Positions 1-11,200 of a stretch of 64,000 nt of DNA are shown here, one piece after another (the stretch's first letter is position 1; each line of letters begins with the position of its first letter). The notes under the pieces were generated by a model that saw only the letters and a list, made by a program, of their open reading frames with translations, searched no databases and was not told the DNA's origin. The position numbers and the translations under genes are program-made. The stretch is from Gordius sp. MW1. Lineage: Eukaryota; Nematomorpha; Gordioida; Gordea; Gordiidae. The DNA lies in the NCBI GenBank assembly GCA_964036665.1, contig OZ038528.1, positions 10,298,501 through 10,362,500 on the forward strand, written 5' to 3'.

Positions 1-225
1 CCCCTTTCGAAAGAATATGAAAAATAAATTTTTTTCGACCTCAAATTTTTTTCGTTTCAACCATATCGCCCTCATGAAAGTTTTCGATATCAGAGGTGAA
101 TTCCGTAAAAATATTTTTTTTGATCAGTCATCAAAAATTATTAACTTTAAATCACGATCTCATAGAGCTTGTTTCACAAAAACTAGAGACACGCTTAGAA
201 AGCGATATTGAAACAATCTAAACGC

Positions 226-239
226 AACACGAAAGTGTT
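226..239. repeat. Polymorphic hairpin AACAC-GAAA-GTGTT in the monomer tail
   Basis: Arms AACAC (226-230) and GTGTT (235-239) flank a GAAA loop. The stem exists only in the tail version followed by AATTTCTCTCAATC and CTTGGCCTCGTG. In the other two tail versions the right arm reads ATCTT or ATGTT, so the stem is broken or weakened. The motif is therefore a convenient marker for tail class rather than a conserved structural element. Confidence 0.75.
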
Positions 240-343
240 AATTTCTCTCAATCTAAAACTTGGCCTCGTGCAAAATTTCTTATCGAGATTCTAACAAGGA
301 CATTATGCTAAGAATATTTACTGACTTTTAAAGATTTTTCCAG

Positions 344-2084
344 CCCCCTTTCGAAAGAATATGAAAAATAATATTTTTTTCGACCTCAAAATTTTTTCAT
401 TTTTTCCGTTTCAACCATATCGCCCCCATGAAAGTTTTCGATATCAGAGGTGAATTCCGTAAAAAAAAATTTTTGATCAGTCATCAAAAATTATTAACTT
501 TAAATCACGATCGTGTTTCACAAAAACTAGAGACACGCTTAGAAAGCGATATTGAAACAATCTAAAAGCAACACAAAAATCTTAATTTCTTTCAATCTAA
601 AACTTCCCCTTGTGCAAAAATTCTTATCGAGATTCTAACAAGGACATAATGCTAAGAATATTTACTGACTTTTAAAGATTTTTTCAGCCCCCTTTCGAAA
701 GAATATGATAAATAAATTTTTTTCGACCTACAAATTTTTTCATTTTTTTCGTTTCAACCATATCGCCCCCATGAAAGTTTTCGATATCAGAATTCCGTAA
801 AAAAAAATTTTTTTGATCAGTCTTCAAAAATTATTAACTTTAAATCACGATCGCATAGAGCTTGTTTCACAAAAACTAGAGACACGCTTAGAAAGCGATA
901 TTGAAACTATCTAAACGCAACACGAAAATCTTAATTTCTCTCCTAAAACTTCGCCCCGTGCAAAAATTCTTATCGAGATTCTAACAAGGACATAATGCTA
1001 AGAATATTTCCTAACTTTTAAAGATTTTTTCAGCCCCCTTTCGAAAGAATATGAAAAATAATATTTTTTTCGACCTCAAAATTTTTTCATTTTTTTCGTT
1101 CAACCATATCGCCCCCATGAAAGTTTTCGATATCAGAGGTGAATTCCGTAAAAAAAAAATTTTTGATCAGTCATCAAAAATTATTAACTTTAAATCACGA
1201 TCGTGTTTCACAAAAACTAGAGATACGCTTAGAAAGCGATATTGAAACAATCTAAAAGCAACACGAAAATCTTAATTTCCTTCAATCTAAAACTTCCCCT
1301 TGTGCAAAAATTCTTATCGAGATTCTAACAAGGACATAATGCTAAGAATATTTACTGACTTTTAAAGATTTTTTCAGCCCCCTTTCGAAAGAATATGATA
1401 AATAAATTTTTTTCGACCTACAAATTTTTTCATTTTTTTCGTTTCAACCATATCGCCCCCATGAAAGTTTTCGATATCAGAATTCCGTAAAAAAAAATTT
1501 TTTTGATCAGTCCTCAAAAATTATTAACTTTAAATCACGATCGCATAGAGCTTGTTTCACAAAAACTAGAGACACGCTTAGAAAGCGATATTGAAACTAT
1601 CTAAACGCAACACGAAAATCTTAATTTCTCTCCTAAAACTTCGCCCCGTGCAAAAATTCTTATCGAGATTCTAACAAGGACATAATGCTAAGAATATTTC
1701 CTAACTTTTAAAGATTTTTTCAGCCCCCTTTCGAAAGAATATGAAAAATAATATTTTTTTCGACCTCAAAATTTTTTCATTTTTTTCGTTCAACCATATC
1801 GCCCCCATGAAAGTTTTCGATATCAGAGGTGAATTCCGTAAAAAAAAAATTTTTGATCAGTCATCAAAAATTATTAACTTTAAATCACGATCGTGTTTCA
1901 CAAAAACTAGAGATACGCTTAGAAAGCGATATTGAAACAATCTAAAAGCAACACGAAAATCTTAATTTCCTTCAATCTAAAACTTCCCCTTGTGCAAAAA
2001 TTCTTATCGAGATTCTAACAAGGACATAATGCTAAGAATATTTACTGACTTTTAAAGATTTTTTCAGCCCCCTTTCGAAAGAAT
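344..2084. repeat. 690-bp dimer repeat (about 2.5 copies)
   Basis: Monomers start at 361, 705, 1051, 1395, 1741 and 2085. Units at 361, 1051 and 1741 are one kind (class A head, GATCGTG middle) and those at 705 and 1395 another (GATAAATAAA head, missing the GAGGTG before the EcoRI region). 705/1395 and 1051/1741 are each 690 bp apart and nearly identical by eye; 705 has CAGTCTTC where 1395 has CAGTCCTC. The copy at 361 is slightly older, with TTTTTTCCGTTTC in its head. The right part overlaps the first copy of the 2758-bp HOR. Confidence 0.88.
348..357. repeat. 10-bp palindrome CTTTCGAAAG, near-universal monomer mark
   Basis: CTTTCGAAAG is a perfect palindrome 3-14 bp upstream of the phase ATG and occurs in nearly every unit (first at 4-13, here at 348-357). 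A minority have lost it: GTAAG or GTCAG forms (near 3455, 3796, 6213, 6554, 8971, 9312, 11705, 14264), CTTTCAAAAG (near 25635, 30509, 32594) and CTTTCAAG (near 57579 and 58253). Some of these losses are shared by HOR copies, so they date the copies. Whether a protein binds here is unknown. Confidence 0.85.
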
Positions 2085-3119
2085 ATGATTAATAAATTTT
2101 TTTCCACCTACAAATTTTTTCATTTTTTTCGTTTCAACTATATCGCCCCCATGAAAGTTTTCGATATCAGAGGTGAATTCCGTAAAAAAAAATTTTTTTG
2201 ATCAGTCATAAAAATTATTAACTTTAAATCACGATCGCATAGAGGTTTCACAAAAACTAGAGACACGCTTAGAAACCGATATTGAAACAATCTAAAAGCA
2301 ACACGAAAATCTTATCCTTCAATCTAAAACTTCCCCTTGTGCAAAAATTCTTATCGAGATTCTAACAAGGACATAATGCTAAGAATATTTACTGACTTTT
2401 AAAGATTTTTTCAGCCCCCTTTCGAAAGAATATGAAAAATAAATTTTTTTAGACCTCAAATTTTTTTCGTTTCAACCATATCGCCCCCATGAAAGTTTTC
2501 GATATCAGAGGTGAATTCCGTAAAAATATTTTTTTTGATCAGTCATCAAAAATTATTAACTTTAAATCACGATCTCATAGAGCTTGTTTCACAAAAACTA
2601 GAGACACGCTTAGAAAGCGATATTGAAACAATCTAAAAGCAACACGAAAATCTTAATTTCCTTCAATCTAAAACTTACCCTTGTGCTAAAATTCTTATCG
2701 AGATTCTAACAAGGACATAATGCTAAGAATATTTACTGACTTTTAAAGATTTTTTCAGCCCCCTTTCGAAAGAATATGAAAAATAAATTTTTTTAGACCT
2801 CAAATTTTTTTCGTTTCAACCATATCGCCCCCATGAAAGTTTTCGATATCAGAGGTGAATTCCGTAAAAATATTTTTTTTGATCAGTCATCAAAAATTAT
2901 TAACTTTAAATCACGATCTCATAGAGCTTGTTTCACAAAAACTAGAGACACGCTTAGAAAGCGATATTGAAACAATCTAAACGCAACACGAAAGTGTTAA
3001 TTTCTCTCAATCTAAAACTTGGCCTCGTGCAAAATTTCTTATCGAGATTCTAACAAGGACATTATGCTAAGAATATTTACTGACTTTTAAAGATTTTTTC
3101 AGCCCCCTTTCGAAAGAAT

Positions 3120-3462
3120 ATGAAAAATAATATTTTTTTCGACCTCAAAATTTTTTCATTTTTTTCGTTCAACCATATCGCCCCCATGAAAGTTTTCGAT
3201 ATCAGAGGTGAATTCCGTAAAAAAAAATTTTTGATCAGTCATCAAAAATTATTAACTTTAAATCACGATCGTGTTTCACAAAAACTAGAGACACGCTTAG
3301 AAAGCGATATTGAAACAATCTAAAAGCAACACAAAAATCTTAATTTCCTTCAATCTAAAACTTCCCCTTGTGCAAAAATTCTTATCGAGATTCTAACAAG
3401 GACATAATGCTAAGAATATTTACTGACTTTTAAAGATTTTTTCAGCCCCCTTTCGTAAGAAT
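3120..3462. repeat. Representative long-head (class A) monomer
   Basis: This unit serves as the reference for the array. From the phase ATG it has a head with AATAATATTTTTTTCGACC and the extra CATTTTTTTCG segment that defines class A, then the conserved ATCGCCCCCATGAAAG. An EcoRI site (GAATTC) lies at 3210-3215, and an A-run followed by a T-run leads into a 25-bp dyad at 3226-3250. A 10-bp palindrome CACGATCGTG at 3264-3273 marks the middle variant that lacks 9 bp (CATAGAGCT). The tail is of the AAAAGCAACAC...CTTCCCCTTGTG kind. The preceding palindrome CTTTCGAAAG is at 3107-3116. Class B monomers, such as the one at 3463, have AATAAATTTTTTTCGACC and lack the CATTTTTTTCG segment. A third head, GATAAATAAATTTTTTTCG (for example at 1395), keeps that segment. 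Confidence 0.9.
3226..3250. repeat. 25-bp dyad (10-bp arms, 5-bp spacer) in the monomer core
   Basis: The left arm AATTTTTGAT (3226-3235) and right arm ATCAAAAATT (3241-3250) are perfect reverse complements around the spacer CAGTC (3236-3240). Most monomers keep at least the 8-bp inner arms, for example 117-124 and 130-137. A few have collapsed the dyad by deletion (near 20610, 21308, 24028, 25042, 35152, 36190, 36530, 37214). The dyad could extrude as a short cruciform or be bound by a dimeric protein; both are inference. Confidence 0.85.
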
Positions 3463-6400
3463 ATGAAAAATAAATTTTTTTCGACCTCAAATTTTTTTCG
3501 TTTCAACCATATCGCCCCCATGAAAGTTTTCGATTTCAGAGGTGAATTCCGTAAAAATATTTTTTTTGATCAGTCATCAAAAATTATTAACTTTAAATCA
3601 GGATCGCATAGAGCTTGTTTCTCAAAAACTAGAGACACGCTTAGAAAGCGATATTGAAACTATCTAAACGCAACACGAAAATCTTAATTTCTCTCCTAAA
3701 ACTTCGCCTCGTGCAAAAATTCTTATCGAGATTCTAACAAGGACATAATGCTAAGAATATTTACTAACTTTTAAAGATTTTTTCAGCCCCCTTTCGTCAG
3801 AATATGAAAAATAATATTTTTTTCGACCTCAAAATTTTTCCATTTTTTTCGTTCAACCATATCGCCCCCATGAAAGTTTTCGATATCAGAGGTGAATTCC
3901 GTAAAAAAAAATTTTTGATCAGTCATCAAAATTTATTAACTTTAAATCACGATCGCATAGAGGTTTCACAAAAACTAGAGACACGCTTAGAAAGCGATAT
4001 TGAAACAATCTAAAAGCAACACGAAAATCTTAATTTCCTTCAATCTAAAACTTCCCCTTGTGCAAAAATTCTTATCGAGATTCTAACAAGGACATAATGC
4101 TAAGAATATTTACTGACTTTTAAAGATTTTTTCAGCCCCCTTTCGAAAGAATATGATAAATAAATTTTTTTCGACCTACAAATTTTTTCATTTTTTTCGT
4201 TTCAACCATATCGCCCCCATGAAAGTTTTCGATATCAGAATTCCGTAAAAAAAAATTTTTTTGATCAGTCCTCAAAAATTATTAACTTTAAATCACGATC
4301 GCATAGAGCTTGTTTCACAAAAACTAGAGACACGCTTAGAAAGCGATATTGAAACTATCTAAACGCAACACGAAAATCTTAATTTCTCTCCTAAAACTTC
4401 GCCCCGTGCAAAAATTCTTATCGAGATTCTAACAAGGACATAATGCTAAGAATATTTCCTAACTTTTAAAGATTTTTTCAGCCCCCTTTCGAAAGAATAT
4501 GAAAAATAATATTTTTTTCGACCTCAAAATTTTTTCATTTTTTTCGTTCAACCATATCGCCCCCATGAAAGTTTTCGATATCAGAGGTGAATTCCGTAAA
4601 AAAAAAATTTTTGATCAGTCATCAAAAATTATTAACTTTAAATCACGATCGTGTTTCACAAAAACTAGAGATACGCTTAGAAAGCGATATTGAAACAATC
4701 TAAAAGCAACACGAAAATCTTAATTTCCTTCAATCTAAAACTTCCCCTTGTGCAAAAATTCTTATCGAGATTCTAACAAGGACATAATGCTAAGAATATT
4801 TACTGACTTTTAAAGATTTTTTCAGCCCCCTTTCGAAAGAATATGATTAATAAATTTTTTTCCACCTACAAATTTTTTCATTTTTTTCGTTTCAACTATA
4901 TCGCCCCCATGAAAGTTTTCGATATCAGAGGTGAATTCCGTAAAAAAAAATTTTTTTGATCAGTCATAAAAATTATTAACTTTAAATCACGATCGCATAG
5001 AGGTTTCACAAAAACTAGAGACACGCTTAGAAACCGATATTGAAACAATCTAAAAGCAACACGAAAATCTTATCCTTCAATCTAAAACTTCCCCTTGTGC
5101 AAAAATTCTTATCGAGATTCTAACAAGGACATAATGCTAAGAATATTTACTGACTTTTAAAGATTTTTTCAGCCCCCTTTCGAAAGAATATGAAAAATAA
5201 ATTTTTTTAGACCTCAAATTTTTTTCGTTTCAACCATATCGCCCCCATGAAAGTTTTCGATATCAGAGGTGAATTCCGTAAAAATATTTTTTTTGATCAG
5301 TCATCAAAAATTATTAACTTTAAATCACGATCTCATAGAGCTTGTTTCACAAAAACTAGAGACACGCTTAGAAAGCGATATTGAAACAATCTAAAAGCAA
5401 CACGAAAATCTTAATTTCCTTCAATCTAAAACTTACCCTTGTGCTAAAATTCTTATCGAGATTCTAACAAGGACATAATGCTAAGAATATTTACTGACTT
5501 TTAAAGATTTTTTCAGCCCCCTTTCGAAAGAATATGAAAAATAAATTTTTTTAGACCTCAAATTTTTTTCGTTTCAACCATATCGCCCCCATGAAAGTTT
5601 TCGATATCAGAGGTGAATTCCGTAAAAATATTTTTTTTGATCAGTCATCAAAAATTATTAACTTTAAATCACGATCTCATAGAGCTTGTTTCACAAAAAC
5701 TAGAGACACGCTTAGAAAGCGATATTGAAACAATCTAAACGCAACACGAAAGTGTTAATTTCTCTCAATCTAAAACTTGGCCTCGTGCAAAATTTCTTAT
5801 CGAGATTCTAACAAGGACATTATGCTAAGAATATTTACTGACTTTTAAAGATTTTTTCAGCCCCCTTTCGAAAGAATATGAAAAATAATATTTTTTTCGA
5901 CCTCAAAATTTTTTCATTTTTTTCGTTCAACCATATCGCCCCCATGAAAGTTTTCGATATCAGAGGTGAATTCCGTAAAAAAAAATTTTTGATCAGTCAT
6001 CAAAAATTATTAACTTTAAATCACGATCGTGTTTCACAAAAACTAGAGACACGCTTAGAAAGCGATATTGAAACAATCTAAAAGCAACACAAAAATCTTA
6101 ATTTCCTTCAATCTAAAACTTCCCCTTGTGCAAAAATTCTTATCGAGATTCTAACAAGGACATAATGCTAAGAATATTTACTGACTTTTAAAGATTTTTT
6201 CAGCCCCCTTTCGTAAGAATATGAAAAATAAATTTTTTTCGACCTCAAATTTTTTTCGTTTCAACCATATCGCCCCCATGAAAGTTTTCGATTTCAGAGG
6301 TGAATTCCGTAAAAATATTTTTTTTGATCAGTCATCAAAAATTATTAACTTTAAATCAGGATCGCATAGAGCTTGTTTCTCAAAAACTAGAGACACGCTT

Positions 6401-8291
6401 AGAAAGCGATATTGAAACTATCTAAACGCAACACGAAAATCTTAATTTCTCTCCTAAAACTTCGCCTCGTGCAAAAATTCTTATCGAGATTCTAACAAGG
6501 ACATAATGCTAAGAATATTTACTAACTTTTAAAGATTTTTTCAGCCCCCTTTCGTCAGAATATGAAAAATAATATTTTTTTCGACCTCAAAATTTTTCCA
6601 TTTTTTTCGTTCAACCATATCGCCCCCATGAAAGTTTTCGATATCAGAGGTGAATTCCGTAAAAAAAAATTTTTGATCAGTCATCAAAATTTATTAACTT
6701 TAAATCACGATCGCATAGAGGTTTCACAAAAACTAGAGACACGCTTAGAAAGCGATATTGAAACAATCTAAAAGCAACACGAAAATCTTAATTTCCTTCA
6801 ATCTAAAACTTCCCCTTGTGCAAAAATTCTTATCGAGATTCTAACAAGGACATAATGCTAAGAATATTTACTGACTTTTAAAGATTTTTTCAGCCCCCTT
6901 TCGAAAGAATATGATAAATAAATTTTTTTCGACCTACAAATTTTTTCATTTTTTTCGTTTCAACCATATCGCCCCCATGAAAGTTTTCGATATCAGAATT
7001 CCGTAAAAAAAAATTTTTTTGATCAGTCTTCAAAAATTATTAACTTTAAATCACGATCGCATAGATCTTGTTTCACAAAAACTAGAGACACGCTTAGAAA
7101 GCGATATTGAAACTATCTAAACGCAACACGAAAATCTTAATTTCTCTCCTAAAACTTCGCCCCGTGCAAAAATTCTTATCGAGATTCTAACAAGGACATA
7201 ATGCTAAGAATATTTCCTAACTTTTAAAGATTTTTTCAGCCCCCTTTCGAAAGAATATGAAAAATAATATTTTTTTCGACCTCAAAATTTTTTCATTTTT
7301 TTCGTTCAACCATATCGCCCCCATGAAAGTTTTCGATATCAGAGGTGAATTCCGTAAAAAAAAAATTTTTGATCAGTCATCAAAAATTATTAACTTTAAA
7401 TCACGATCGTGTTTCACAAAAACTAGAGATACGCTTAGAAAGCGATATTGAAACAATCTAAAAGCAACACGAAAATCTTAATTTCCTTCAATCTAAAACT
7501 TCCCCTTGTGCAAAAATTCTTATCGAGATTCTAACAAGGACATAATGCTAAGAATATTTACTGACTTTTAAAGATTTTTTCAGCCCCCTTTCGAAAGAAT
7601 ATGATAAATAAATTTTTTTCCACCTACAAATTTTTTCATTTTTTTCGTTTCAACTATATCGCCCCCATGAAAGTTTTCGATATCAGAGGTGAATTCCGTA
7701 AAAAAAAATTTTTTTGATCAGTCATAAAAATTATTAACTTTAAATCACGATCGCATAGAGGTTTCACAAAAACTAGAGACACGCTTAGAAACCGATATTG
7801 AAACAATCTAAAAGCAACACGAAAATCTTATCCTTCAATCTAAAACTTCCCCTTGTGCAAAAATTCTTATCGAGATTCTAACAAGGACATAATGCTAAGA
7901 ATATTTACTGACTTTTAAAGATTTTTTCAGCCCCCTTTCGAAAGAATATGAAAAATAAATTTTTTTAGACTTCAAATTTTTTTCGTTTCAACCATATCGC
8001 CCCCATGAAAGTTTTCGATATCAGAGGTGAATTCCGTAAAAATATTTTTTTTGATCAGTCATCAAAAATTATTAACTTTAAATCACGATCTCATAGAGCT
8101 TGTTTCACAAAAACTAGAGACACGCTTAGAAAGCGATATTGAAACAATCTAAAAGCAACACGAAAATCTTAATTTCCTTCAATCTAAAACTTACCCTTGT
8201 GCTAAAATTCTTATCGAGATTCTAACAAGGACATAATGCTAAGAATATTTACTGACTTTTAAAGATTTTTTCAGCCCCCTTTCGAAAGAAT

Positions 8292-11200
8292 ATGAAAAAT
8301 AAATTTTTTTAGACCTCAAATTTTTTTCGTTTCAACCATATCGCCCCCATGAAAGTTTTCGATATCAGAGGTGAATTCCGTAAAAATATTTTTTTTGATC
8401 AGTCATCAAAAATTATTAACTTTAAATCACGATCTCATAGAGCTTGTTTCACAAAAACTAGAGACACGCTTAGAAAGCGATATTGAAACAATCTAAACGC
8501 AACACGAAAGTGTTAATTTCTCTCAATCTAAAACTTGGCCTCGTGCAAAATTTCTTATCGAGATTCTAACAAGGACATTATGCTAAGAATATTTACTGAC
8601 TTTTAAAGATTTTTTCAGCCCCCTTTCGAAAGAATATGAAAAATAATATTTTTTTCGACCTCAAAATTTTTTCATTTTTTTCGTTCAACCATATCGCCCC
8701 CATGAAAGTTTTCGATATCAGAGGTGAATTCCGTAAAAAAAAATTTTTGATCAGTCATCAAAAATTATTAACTTTAAATCACGATCGTGTTTCACAAAAA
8801 CTAGAGACACGCTTAGAAAGCGATATTGAAACAATCTAAAAGCAACACAAAAATCTTAATTTCCTTCAATCTAAAACTTCCCCTTGTGCAAAAATTCTTA
8901 TCGAGATTCTAACAAGGACATAATGCTAAGAATATTTACTGACTTTTAAAGATTTTTTCAGCCCCCTTTCGTAAGAATATGAAAAATAAATTTTTTTCGA
9001 CCTCAAATTTTTTTCGTTTCAACCATATCGCCCCCATGAAAGTTTTCGATTTCAGAGGTGAATTCCGTAAAAATATTTTTTTTGATCAGTCATCAAAAAT
9101 TATTAACTTTAAATCAAGATCGCATAGAGCTTGTTTCTCAAAAACTAGAGACACGCTTAGAAAGCGATATTGAAACTATCTAAACGCAACACGAAAATCT
9201 TAATTTCTCTCCTAAAACTTCGCCTCGTGCAAAAATTCTTATCGAGATTCTAACAAGGACATAATGCTAAGAATATTTACTAACTTTTAAAGATATTTTC
9301 AGCCCCCTTTCGTCAGAATATGAAAAATAATATTTTTTTCGACCTCAAAATTTTTCCATTTTTTTCGTTCAACCATATCGCCCCCATGAAAGTTTTCGAT
9401 ATCAGAGGTGAATTCCGTAAAAAAAAATTTTTGATCAGTCATCAAAAATTATTAACTTTAAATCACGATCGCATAGAGGTTTCTTAGAAAGCGATATTGA
9501 AACAATCTAAACGCAACACGAAAATGTTAATTTCTCTCAATCTGAAACTTGGCTTCGTGCAAAATTTCTTATCGAGATTCTAGCAAGGACATAATGCTAA
9601 GAATATTTACTGCCTTTTAAAGATTTTTTCAGCCATCTTTCGAAAGAATATGAAAAATAATATTTTTTTCGACCTCAAAATTTTTTCATTTTTTTCGTTT
9701 CAACCATATCGCCCCCATGAAAGTTTTCGATGTCAGAGGTGAATTCCGTAAAAAAAAATTTTTGATCAGTCATCAAAAATTATTAACTTTAAATCACGAT
9801 CGTGTTTCACAAAAACTAGAGACACGCTTAGAAAGCGATATTGAAACAATCTAAAAGCAACACAAAAATCTTAATTTCCTTCAATCTAAAACTTCCCCTT
9901 GTGCAAAAATTCTTATCGAGATTCTAACAAGGACATAATGCTAAGAATATTTACTGACTTTTAAAGATTTTTTCAGCCCCCTTTCGAAAGAATATGAAAA
10001 ATAAATTTTTTTCGACCTCAAATTTTTTTCGTTTCAACCATATCGCCCCCATGAAAGTTTTCGATTTCAGAGGTGAATTCCGTAAAAATATTTTTTTTGA
10101 TCAGTCATCAAAAATTATTAACTTTAAATCAGGATCGCATAGAGCTTGTTTCTCAAAAACTAGAGACACGCTTAGAAAGCGACATTGAAACTATCTAAAC
10201 GCAACACGAAAATCTTAATTTCTCTCCTAAAACTTCGCCTCGTGCAAAAATTCTTATCGAGATTCTAACAAGGACATAATGCTAAGAATATTTACTAACT
10301 TTTAAAGATTTTTTCAGCCCCCTTTCGAAAGAATATGAAAAATAATATTTTTTTCGACCTCAAAATTTTTTCATTTTTTTCGTTCAACCATATCGCCCCC
10401 ATGAAAGTTTTCGATATCAGAGGTGAATTCCGTAAAAAAAAAATTTTTGATCAGTCATCAAAAATTATTAACTTTAAATCACGATCGCATAGAGGTTTCA
10501 CAAAAACTAGAGACACGCTTAGAAAGCGATATTGAAACAATCTAAAAGCAACACGAAAATCTTAATTTCCTTCAATCTAAAACTTCCCCTTGTGCAAAAA
10601 TTCTTATCGAGATTCTAACAAGGACATAATGCTAAGAATATTTACTGACTTTTAAAGATTTTTTCAGCCCCCTTTCGAAAGAATATGAAAAATAAATTTT
10701 TTTAGACCTCAAATTTTTTTCGTTTCAACCATATCGCCCCCATGAAAGTTTTCGATATCATAGGTGAATTCCGTAAAAATATTTTTTTTGATCAGTCATC
10801 AAAAATTATTAACTTTAAATCACGATCTCATAGAGCTTGTTTCACAAAAACTAGAGACACGCTTAGAAAGCGATATTGAAACAATCTAAACGCAACACGA
10901 AAGTGTTAATTTCTCTCAATCTAAAACTTGGCCTCGTGCAAAATTTCTTATCGAGATTCTAACAAGGACATTATGCTAAGAATATTTACTGACTTTTAAA
11001 GATTTTTTCAGCCCCCTTTCGAAAGAATATGAAAAATAATATTTTTTTCGACCTCAAAATTTTTTCATTTTTTTCGTTCAACCATATCGCCCCCATGAAA
11101 GTTTTCGATATCAGAGGTGAATTCCGTAAAAAAAAATTTTTGATCAGTCATCAAAAATTATTAACTTTAAATCACGATCGTGTTTCACAAAAACTAGAGA

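Larger units (their letters stand above)
1395..9475. repeat. 8-monomer higher-order repeat, 2758-bp period, nearly 3 copies
   Basis: Copy 1 has starts at 1395, 1741, 2085, 2432, 2776, 3120, 3463 and 3804. Copy 2 has 4153, 4499, 4843, 5190, 5534, 5878, 6221 and 6562. Copy 3 has 6911, 7257, 7601, 7948, 8292, 8636, 8979 and 9320. Every corresponding pair is exactly 2758 bp apart. I noticed only scattered substitutions between copies: GATTAATAAA at 2085 and 4843 but GATAAATAAA at 7601, CAGTCCTC at 1395 and 4153 but CAGTCTTC at 6911, AGACTTCAAA only at 7948, and AATCAGGATC near 3596 and 6354 but AATCAAGATC near 9112. Identity therefore exceeds 99% by eye. Copy 3 ends at a 19-bp deletion in the unit at 9320. 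Confidence 0.93.

Noticed and set aside
226-239. Rho-independent terminator-like hairpin followed by T-rich sequence
   Set aside because: The stem is only 5 bp, AT-rich and disrupted in most monomers, and no gene lies upstream.
1051-1245. Open reading frame of 60-71 codons recurring in most monomers (MKNNIFFDLKIF... or MKNKFFSTSNFF...)
   Set aside because: The frame is inherited with the repeat. A-run and T-run indels that are not multiples of three switch the downstream reading between two unrelated endings, one with SHQKLLTLNHD and one with DQSSKIINFKS. Many units lose the frame altogether, and one has ATC instead of ATG (23247). Nothing suggests selection on a protein.
3790-3805. Hammerhead ribozyme core on the minus strand (CTGACGA from TCGTCAG)
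   Set aside because: CTGACGA appears only in the few monomers with the CGTCAG mutation (near 3796, 6554, 9312, 11705, 14264). No paired stem II followed by GAAA is visible around it, and the other monomers lack the core.
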